In this document: one piece after another, positions 5,488 to 10,893 of the stretch
Layout: each line of letters opens with the position of its first letter
Numbering within the stretch: position 1 is the first letter of the stretch
Assembly: GCA_017609045.1 (NCBI GenBank)
Contig: JAFCES010000009.1
Location: forward strand, 1 to 10,893
Length of the DNA: 10,893 nt
Direction of reading: 5' to 3'
DNA from: Candidatus Pacearchaeota archaeon
GTDB taxonomy: Archaea; Nanobdellota; Nanobdellia; Pacearchaeales; GW2011-AR1
The notes under the pieces: model-generated
What the model was told of the DNA's origin: nothing
Seen by the model: the letters and a program-made list of their open reading frames with translations, nothing else
The model's database searches: none
Position numbers and translations under genes: made by a program

Positions 5488-8400
5488 AAATGGCAGAAAT
5501 AGTCAGAAAACAGGTTAAGGCATTGGTTTTTAATTTATTTAGCCCTGAAGAGTTGAAAAGGTTATCAGCTGCTAAAATAATAACGCCGGAGCTATATGAT
5601 GTAGATGGCTATCCTGTTGATGGCGGATTAATGGATTTGAGAATGGGAGTGATAGAGCCTGGAATGAGATGCAGGACTTGTGGAGGTACTTTGAAAGAGT
5701 GTTTAGGACATCCGGGAAGTATAGAGCTAGCAAGACCAGTATTGCATGTTAAGTATATCCCTCTTATTGAAATGTTTTTGAGAAGGTTTTGTGCTACCTG
5801 CGGCAAGCTACTTCTTAGTGAGAAAGATCTGGAGAAATATACAAAAATAAAAGATAGGATTAAAAGAGCCAAAGATGCGAAGAAATGTCCTTATTGTCAG
5901 GCAGTTCAGGAAAAAATTAAGCTGGACAAACCAACAACCTTTTATGCAGGGAAAAGAAGACTCTTCCCAATCGAGGTTAGAGAAAGACTTAGTAAGATTC
6001 CTGATGAGGAGGTGAGGCTAGTGGGAGTTAATCCAAAAACATGCAGACCAGAATGGGCTGTTTTAACTTTACTTTTAGTACCGCCAGTTACTGTTCGACC
6101 AAGCATAACTTTAGAAAGTGGAGAGAGGAGTGAAGATGACTTAACTCATAAGTTGGGAGATATTATCAGAGCTAATCAAAGGCTCTGGGAGAATCTTAAT
6201 GCAGGAGCTCCAGAAGTTATTATAGAAGACTTATGGGACTTGTTGCAGTATCATATCACAACTTTCTTTGATAATACTATAACAAGAATACCACCAGCAA
6301 GACATAGAAGTGGCCAGCCGCTTAAGACCATAACAGAAAGAATCAAGGGGAAACAGGGAAGAATAAGACATAATCTTGCAGGAAAGAGAGTTAACTATAG
6401 CAGTAGAAGTGTAATAAGCCCAGATCCATTTATTGAAATCAATGAAATAGGGGTACCTATTGAAATCGCAAAAATAATCACTGTTGCTGAGAGAGTTAAC
6501 TCTTTAAATATTGAAAAACTGAAAAAATTGATTTCCTCAGAAAAGTATCCTGGAGCTAATTATATAATAAGGCCTGACGGTAAAAGAAAGAAGGTAACTC
6601 AAGATTTGAAACAAGAGATTTTGGAAGAGTTAGAGCCTGGTTATATTGTAGAAAGACATTTACAAAATAATGATATAGTTCTTTTCAATAGGCATCCTTC
6701 TCTTCATAAACAGAGTTTAATGGCTCACTATGTTAAAGTCCTTCCATATAAAACCTTCAGGTTGCATCCAGCTGTTACTCATCCCTATAATGCTGATTTT
6801 GATGGTGATGAGATGAATATTCACTCACCGCAGACAGAAGAGGCGAGAAGTGAGGCTAAAATTCTGTTAGATGTAAATGAAAATATAATGTCTGCCAAAA
6901 ATAATACTAATTTAGTTGGTTGTATAGATGATGCTGTAACAGGGAGTTATTTGATGAGTACAGCTAATGTAACGAAATCAGAAGCTTCACAAATTTTGTT
7001 TGAAGCTGGATCTGAAGCCAACATAAACAAGAAAATAATAGGGGGTAGAGAGATTTTTTCTGAAGTTCTTCCTAAAATTACATTTTCTACTAAAACAAAA
7101 AAATGTTTGGGAGAAGATTGCAAATATTATCAAAACTGCAGAAAAGAAAACTGCCCTTACAAAGCTTATTTAAGTATTAAGGAAGGTAAGTTGTTGAGTG
7201 GGCTTATTGATAAGAATACTTTTGGTGTCGAAGATGGAAAGTTAATACAGATTTTAGACCGAGAAATAGGAAGAGAAAAGACTTTAGAGGTTTTAAAGAA
7301 GATATTTATCATTGGAACTAGCAGGATTTCAAAATCTGGTTTTAGTATATCTTACTCTGACCTGAGAGTTAATGAGAGAACAAAGCAGGAAACTGAAAGG
7401 ATAATCTCAGCAGCTGAAGAAAAAAGCAATAAAATTGTAGAATCTTATTATAACAACACTCTTGAGTTAATTCCAGGCAAGACAAAAGAGGAAAGTAGGG
7501 AGATAAAAATACTGCAGACTTTGAATGAGGTAAGGACAAAAATCGGAAAGATAGTGAAAGAAGAGTTCCCTGCAGATAATCCTGTAAATACCATGATAAT
7601 TTCAGGAGCAAGAGGAAACATCCTCAACATAACTCAAATAGCTTGTTCTGTAGGACAGCAGGCCTTGTGGGCAAAAAGAATTAGCATGGGTTATACAAAC
7701 AGGACTCTTTCCTTTTTCAAAGAAAAAGATTTATCTCCAAAAGCGAAAGGATTTATTTATTCTTCTTACTTGGAGGGCTTAGAACCTTACGAATTTTTCT
7801 TTGGTTCTATGACAGGAAGAGACGCTTTGATGGATACTGCATTGAGGACTCCAAAATCCGGATATCTCTATAGAAGGCTGGCTAACGCATTACAAGACTT
7901 AAGACTGGAATATGATGGGACAGTAAGAGATGCTTCTGGAAATATTGTTCAAATTAGATATGGGGACGATGGCCTTGATGTAGCAAATCTGCATAAAAAC
8001 TGCAAACTACCTCCTGGAGAAGCTGTTGGAATAGTATCTGCCCAGTCTTTTGGTGAGCCTTCTACTCAGATGGCACTTAATGTTTTCCATTTTGCTGGTA
8101 TACAAGAGATGCAAATTACTCTTGGTCTGCCTAGACTAATAGAGATATTCGACGCTCGTAAGATTCCTTCTACTCCTTTAATGGAGATACATCTTTCAGC
8201 AGAGTATAATAACGAGAAACAAGCCAGAATCTTGGCTGAGAAAATTAAAGAGGTAAGAGTACAAGACATAGCTTCTGAAATAAAAATAAATTTCACTGAT
8301 AAAAGAATAGAGATTTTTCTTGATAGCTCTTCTGTAAAATCTATCCATGTTTCTGTAGAAAAAATAGCAGCACGATTAAAGGAGAAAGGATTTAAAGTTA

Positions 8401-9146
8401 AAACAAAGGGGAATATAATTTATACAATTGATTCTAAACTGGGTTTTAAAGAGATTTACAGACTGAAGGAAAAACTCAAGGAGGCTATAATCTCAGGAAT
8501 TAAAGGAATAAAACAAGTTTTAGTAGTGAAAAGGGAGAAGAATTACCTCATCCTAACTTCTGGCTCTAATTTAAAGGAAATATTAAAAGTTAAAGGGGTC
8601 AATGGAGATAGGACTACTACAAATAACATACATGAGATAGCTGATATCTTGGGAATAGAGGCTGCTAGGTTAGCTATAATAAATGAGGTCAAAAAGGTTA
8701 TTGAGCAACAAGGTTTAGACATTAATGATAGGCATATTAAACTCGTGGCTGATGCAATGACTTACAAAGGGAATGTTAAAGGGGTCACAAGAATGGGAAT
8801 TATATCTGAAAAAACAAGTGTGTTAGCGAGAGCAAGCTTTGAAACTGCTATAAGACAGTTTATTAATGCTAGTATTAAAGGGAGTAGAGATGAACTTGCA
8901 AGTGTAATAGAAAATATCGTACTGAACCAGCCAGTTCCTGTAGGAACCGGTCTTCCAGGCCTTTTAGTTAAGATTACAGGTCCTTTAATGAAAAAAAGAG
9001 AAGGGGTAAAGAAGAAGATTAAAAAGGCTAAGACAAGTAAAAAGAGCAAGGAGAAAAAGAAAGAGGAGAAGGAAGAAGAAAAGAAAAAAATAAAAAAGGA
9101 AAAACAAAAAATAGAGAAAAAGGCAGAAAAGAAGAAAGAAAAATGA
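5484..9146 (+). CDS. rpoA: RNA polymerase subunit A (Rpo1), A' and A'' in one chain, with charged C-terminal tail
   Basis: The 1220-residue largest subunit combines what most archaea encode as A' and A''. Seen in order: zinc site C63, C66, C73, H76; zinc site C103, C106, C135, C138; active-site loop NADFDGDEMNIH with magnesium-binding D438, D440, D442; a four-cysteine insert C541, C546, C552, C557; bridge helix about 778-815; trigger loop TQMALNVFHFAG with catalytic H869; and the A'' C-terminus ending PVPVGTGLPGLLVKITGP. YGDDG (826-830) is followed only about 13 residues later by PPGEAVG, so the foot region that normally separates A' from A'' is almost gone. Residues 1169-1220 are a Lys/Glu tail (28 Lys, 11 Glu of 52). 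The start is GTG 5484 overlapping the rpoB stop by 4 bp; ATG 5490 is equally plausible and removes two residues. Confidence 0.97.
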   Translation: MKMAEIVRKQVKALVFNLFSPEELKRLSAAKIITPELYDVDGYPVDGGLMDLRMGVIEPGMRCRTCGGTLKECLGHPGSIELARPVLHVKYIPLIEMFLRRFCATCGKLLLSEKDLEKYTKIKDRIKRAKDAKKCPYCQAVQEKIKLDKPTTFYAGKRRLFPIEVRERLSKIPDEEVRLVGVNPKTCRPEWAVLTLLLVPPVTVRPSITLESGERSEDDLTHKLGDIIRANQRLWENLNAGAPEVIIEDLWDLLQYHITTFFDNTITRIPPARHRSGQPLKTITERIKGKQGRIRHNLAGKRVNYSSRSVISPDPFIEINEIGVPIEIAKIITVAERVNSLNIEKLKKLISSEKYPGANYIIRPDGKRKKVTQDLKQEILEELEPGYIVERHLQNNDIVLFNRHPSLHKQSLMAHYVKVLPYKTFRLHPAVTHPYNADFDGDEMNIHSPQTEEARSEAKILLDVNENIMSAKNNTNLVGCIDDAVTGSYLMSTANVTKSEASQILFEAGSEANINKKIIGGREIFSEVLPKITFSTKTKKCLGEDCKYYQNCRKENCPYKAYLSIKEGKLLSGLIDKNTFGVEDGKLIQILDREIGREKTLEVLKKIFIIGTSRISKSGFSISYSDLRVNERTKQETERIISAAEEKSNKIVESYYNNTLELIPGKTKEESREIKILQTLNEVRTKIGKIVKEEFPADNPVNTMIISGARGNILNITQIACSVGQQALWAKRISMGYTNRTLSFFKEKDLSPKAKGFIYSSYLEGLEPYEFFFGSMTGRDALMDTALRTPKSGYLYRRLANALQDLRLEYDGTVRDASGNIVQIRYGDDGLDVANLHKNCKLPPGEAVGIVSAQSFGEPSTQMALNVFHFAGIQEMQITLGLPRLIEIFDARKIPSTPLMEIHLSAEYNNEKQARILAEKIKEVRVQDIASEIKINFTDKRIEIFLDSSSVKSIHVSVEKIAARLKEKGFKVKTKGNIIYTIDSKLGFKEIYRLKEKLKEAIISGIKGIKQVLVVKREKNYLILTSGSNLKEILKVKGVNGDRTTTNNIHEIADILGIEAARLAIINEVKKVIEQQGLDINDRHIKLVADAMTYKGNVKGVTRMGIISEKTSVLARASFETAIRQFINASIKGSRDELASVIENIVLNQPVPVGTGLPGLLVKITGPLMKKREGVKKKIKKAKTSKKSKEKKKEEKEEEKKKIKKEKQKIEKKAEKKKEK
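8988..9143 (+). other. Purine-rich tract encoding the Lys/Glu tail of RpoA
   Basis: About 155 bp made almost wholly of A and G on the + strand encode the last 52 residues of RpoA. It contains several A-runs of five to seven bases. It is low-complexity, highly charged and lies beyond the point where archaeal A'' normally ends. Confidence 0.7.
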
Positions 9147-9559
9147 AACAAACCCTTGATATGAGATTTATTAGGTATCTGAATTTATTTGAGAAAGTCA
9201 CTAAAGTTAGAGTTAAAAATTGTTTTTTTTATAATAGAAGTATTGTTTTTGCTGTTCCTTTTAGTTTAATGTCTAAAGCTATAGGGATTAGCGGAAAAAA
9301 CGTAAAGAAACTTACTTATATGCTTGGAAAGAAGGTAAAGATAGTTGCTTTGCCTAAAAATATAGAGGAGGCAGAAAGATTTGTTTCTGATATTGTCAAG
9401 CCAGTAACTTTTAAAGGCATGGAAATAACAGCAGATAAGCTCATTATTACAGGAAGTAGACAAAGTAAGGCTGCTTTGATAGGAAGGAATAAAACTCGGT
9501 TTAGTGAATTGAGTAAAATTATTGAAGAGTATTTTGGGAAAAAACTGAGGATTATCTAG
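9143..9559 (+). CDS. nusA: NusA-like KH-domain transcription factor
   Basis: This 138-residue protein is the size of archaeal NusA-like proteins, which consist of two KH RNA-binding domains without the bacterial N- and C-terminal parts. It opens MKQTLDMRFIRYLNLFEKVT, matching the family's M-K-L-T-L-D start. KH1 carries a GxxG loop in GISGKNVKKL (48-51). KH2 has LIGRNKTRF (112-120), where the usual second glycine is Lys (GRNK), so RNA contact by KH2 may be weakened. Its ATG overlaps the rpoA TGA (ATGA), implying coupled translation. In many archaea rpl30e lies between the polymerase genes and nusA; here the overlap leaves no room for it. A role in elongation or termination is assumed from the bacterial homologue and is less well established in archaea. 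Confidence 0.9.
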   Translation: MKQTLDMRFIRYLNLFEKVTKVRVKNCFFYNRSIVFAVPFSLMSKAIGISGKNVKKLTYMLGKKVKIVALPKNIEEAERFVSDIVKPVTFKGMEITADKLIITGSRQSKAALIGRNKTRFSELSKIIEEYFGKKLRII

Positions 9560-9568
9560 TTCTACCAA

Positions 9569-9582
9569 TAAGCTTTAAAAAC
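9569..9582 (+). promoter_or_regulatory. BRE/TATA promoter of rpsL-rpsG
   Basis: TAAGCTTTAAAAAC lies in the 72-bp gap after the NusA-like gene. It matches the fusA promoter element TAAGCTTTATATAC at 12 of 14 positions. It predicts initiation near 9603 and a leader of about 30 nt that has no visible Shine-Dalgarno. Confidence 0.6.
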
Positions 9583-9631
9583 TAACTTATTTAGTAATTA
9601 AGTAAAAATAAGAATAAAATATTAAGATAAA

Positions 9632-10054
9632 ATGGGATTAATGTCAGCCAGGAAGTTGAAGAAGAGAAGGAGAAAATTTAGATGGAAAGATATAAAATAT
9701 AAAGTTAGAAAGAAAGGACTTTATGCTAAATCTGACCCTTTAGAGGGAAAAAGCCAGGCTAAAGGAATTGTTATTGAAAAAGTGCAGAAAGAAGCTAAAC
9801 AGCCTAACTCTGCTATGAGAAAATGTTGCAGAGTTCAGCTCACTAAAAATAGTAAGATGGTTACTGCTTTTATTCCTGGTAACCTCGCACAAAAATTTAT
9901 AGATGAGCATGATGAAGTTATTATAGAGAGAATAGGGGGTAAGCAAGGTAAGAGTAAAGGAGATATTCCTGGAGTTAGGTTTCAGGTTATTAAGGTAAAT
10001 GATCAGCCTCTTGCAAGGCTTGTAAAAGGAAAAATAGAGAAGGGTAGGAGGTAA
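9632..10054 (+). CDS. rpsL: 30S ribosomal protein S12 (uS12)
   Basis: This is a complete 140-residue archaeal uS12. It carries the decoding-centre motif QPNSAMRKC and the loop GDIPGVRFQVIKV, with DPLEGKSQAKGIVIEKV and EHDEVIIERIGG typical of archaeal and eukaryotic S12/S23. The protein sits at the decoding site of the small subunit and affects accuracy. The N-terminus (MGLMSARKLKKRRRKFRW) is a little shorter than the usual M-G-K...G-L-x-A-A-R-K form. ATG 9632 keeps the conserved GL(x)xARK; ATG 9641 is a possible later start. No Shine-Dalgarno precedes it. It is followed 27 bp later by rpsG and shares the promoter at 9569-9582. Confidence 0.97.
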   Translation: MGLMSARKLKKRRRKFRWKDIKYKVRKKGLYAKSDPLEGKSQAKGIVIEKVQKEAKQPNSAMRKCCRVQLTKNSKMVTAFIPGNLAQKFIDEHDEVIIERIGGKQGKSKGDIPGVRFQVIKVNDQPLARLVKGKIEKGRR

Positions 10055-10060
10055 GATAGA

Positions 10061-10066
10061 AGGAGA
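10061..10066 (+). promoter_or_regulatory. Distant Shine-Dalgarno before rpsG
   Basis: AGGAGA is the only ribosome-binding candidate before rpsG, with 15 nt to the ATG, the same unusually long spacing as at trxA. The gap ends in AAAGTAAAATG, also as at trxA. Confidence 0.5.
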
Positions 10067-10081
10067 AAAACAAAAAGTAAA

Positions 10082-10669
10082 ATGAGGATATTTGATATAT
10101 ATGAAACAGAAGGAATAAGGATAGAAGATCCTGGACTGCAGAGAGTCATTAACTTAAATGAAAGGCTGATGTTGAAATCTCATGGAAGAGAGGTGGGGAA
10201 GTTCGGAAAGTTAAAAGTAAACATTATAGAGAGACTTATTAATCTTGTTGCAGTGCCAGGACATAGAGGGAAAAAACATAAACTGCAGACTTCGCATGCT
10301 ACAGGAAAGTATAGTAAAAATACAAAAGTTATTCTTGAAGCATTAAAGATAATTGAGGAAAAGACAAAGCAGAATCCAATTCAAATTCTTGTCAAGGCAG
10401 TAGAAAACTCAGCTCCAAGAGATGAGGTAACAACTATTGAGTATGGAGGAGCAAAATATCCTCAGGCAGTAGACTCGTCTCCATTAAGAAGGCTTAATCT
10501 TGCCCTCAGAAACCTTGTTCATGGAGGTTATGATAAATCTTTTAGAAAAAAGGTAAAGATTTCAGAAGGATTGGCGAGAGAGATTTTACTTGCAGCAGAA
10601 GGAAGCAATGAAAGCCTTGCTGTTCAGAAAAGAGTGGAAAGTGAGAAGCAGGCTGATTCTGCCAGGTAA
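10082..10669 (+). CDS. rpsG: 30S ribosomal protein S7 (uS7)
   Basis: This is a complete 195-residue archaeal uS7, a primary 16S rRNA binder that organises the head of the small subunit. Recognisable parts are the KVNIIERLINLVAVPGHRG segment, NPIQILVKAVENSAPRDEVT, the YPQAVDSSPLRRLNLALRNL loop-helix (the family's conserved Q-x-V-D-x-S-P-x-R-R), and a C-terminus ending VQKRVESEKQADSAR, which parallels the usual K-K-E-x-x-E-R-V-A-x-S-A-R ending, so the protein is not truncated. It is co-directional with rpsL (27-bp gap) and should be co-transcribed with it. Its stop codon TAA forms the first bases of the fusA promoter element. Confidence 0.97.
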   Translation: MRIFDIYETEGIRIEDPGLQRVINLNERLMLKSHGREVGKFGKLKVNIIERLINLVAVPGHRGKKHKLQTSHATGKYSKNTKVILEALKIIEEKTKQNPIQILVKAVENSAPRDEVTTIEYGGAKYPQAVDSSPLRRLNLALRNLVHGGYDKSFRKKVKISEGLAREILLAAEGSNESLAVQKRVESEKQADSAR

Positions 10670-10680
10670 GCTTTATATAC
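10667..10680 (+). promoter_or_regulatory. BRE/TATA promoter of fusA
   Basis: TAAGCTTTATATAC contains TTTATATA, a near-ideal archaeal TATA box. Initiation about 25 nt downstream (near 10701) gives a leader of roughly 47 nt that includes the AGGAG site. Its first three bases are the rpsG stop codon. Confidence 0.65.
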
Positions 10681-10732
10681 ATAATTTTAAAAATAATATT
10701 CCACAGGTTTATCTATATTAACTAAATTCAAA

Positions 10733-10737
10733 AGGAG
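10733..10737 (+). promoter_or_regulatory. Shine-Dalgarno that supports the GTG start of fusA
   Basis: AGGAG ends 10 nt before GTG 10748. It supports the GTG as the start, since no in-frame ATG occurs until codon 12 of the frame, already within the family-conserved start of EF-2. Confidence 0.6.
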
Positions 10738-10747
10738 AAAAAAACAA

Positions 10748-10893
10748 GTGGCAGAAGATAAAACACAAAAAGTCAAAGAACTGATGCATCAGCCTGAGAA
10801 GATTCGTAATATTGCTATAGCTGCTCATATAGACCATGGCAAAACTACTTTTTCTGATAATTTACTAGCAGGAGCTGGAATGATGTCAGAAGA
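10748..10893 (+). CDS. fusA: Translation elongation factor 2 (EF-2), N-terminal part only
   Basis: The frame opens at GTG 10748 and stays open to the window end, giving 48 residues. The sequence VKELMHQPEKIRNIAIAAHI followed by DHGKTTFSDNLLAGAG is the N-terminus of archaeal EF-2. Its GTPase P-loop is AHIDHGKTT (G1 motif) and switch I begins after MMSE. EF-2 drives ribosome translocation using GTP. The usual AHVDHGKTTLSD is AHIDHGKTTFSD here, a conservative change. It follows rpsL and rpsG, as in many archaea, and has its own TATA box and Shine-Dalgarno. The diphthamide domain lies outside the window. Confidence 0.95.
   Translation, partial: MAEDKTQKVKELMHQPEKIRNIAIAAHIDHGKTTFSDNLLAGAGMMSE

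Noticed and set aside
5484..9146. Intein or mobile insertion in the polymerase genes as the cause of the unusual rpoA length.
   Set aside because: No splicing-domain motifs or homing endonuclease sequence appear. All blocks are polymerase sequence, and the oddities are a loss at the foot and a simple charged tail.
8762..9151. 129-codon minus-strand open frame rich in Phe and Ser, opposite the end of rpoA.
   Set aside because: It is the antisense shadow of the Lys/Glu-rich purine tract and of conserved A'' sequence. It resembles no family and has no start signals.
1..10893. CRISPR array, insertion sequence, defence island or toxin-antitoxin system.
   Set aside because: I saw no regularly spaced repeats, transposase-like frames, terminal inverted repeats or small paired genes. 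The window is mainly conserved informational genes.

Overview
The window comes from an AT-rich archaeal genome. It carries the archaeal RNA polymerase / translation gene string rpoH, rpoB, rpoA, nusA-like, rpsL, rpsG, fusA (EF-2). Promoters look like archaeal BRE/TATA boxes, and a tRNA gene is interrupted near position 37/38 as archaeal introns are. A P-loop kinase + dCMP deaminase protein, small proteins, AT-rich composition and a missing rpl30e recall DPANN-type lineages (Woesearchaeota/Pacearchaeota-like). That lineage call is inference and only moderately secure. All recognised genes are on the + strand.

Layout. Positions 1-1640 hold a nucleotide/redox cluster: the 3' end of an anaerobic ribonucleotide reductase activase (nrdG), a broken P-loop kinase domain, the dCMP deaminase that should be its C-terminal half, and a thioredoxin. 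A tRNA-Lys(UUU) gene with an intron of about 46 nt follows (1684-1804). The 166-bp gap to rpoH holds a T-run, a TATA-like box and a 9-bp direct repeat. From 1971 to 9559 lie rpoH, an unsplit rpoB, an unsplit rpoA (A' and A'' in one chain) and a NusA-like KH protein; the last three overlap by 4 bp at each junction. A new promoter precedes rpsL (S12), then rpsG (S7); a strong TATA box abutting the rpsG stop precedes fusA, which runs off the window. No gap longer than 300 bp lacks a gene.

Functionally, the left part makes and balances deoxynucleotides: NrdG activates class III ribonucleotide reductase, dCMP deaminase makes dUMP for dTMP synthesis, and thioredoxin may supply electrons. The right part builds the transcription and translation machinery.

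The most notable features are: (1) a one-piece RNA polymerase largest subunit in which the foot region, where archaeal A' and A'' are normally split, is almost absent; (2) an internal deletion plus frameshift in the kinase domain of the kinase-deaminase gene; (3) a Lys/Glu-rich tail of about 52 residues on the polymerase subunit; (4) an intron-containing tRNA-Lys; and (5) an 11-nt sequence shared exactly at three start codons.
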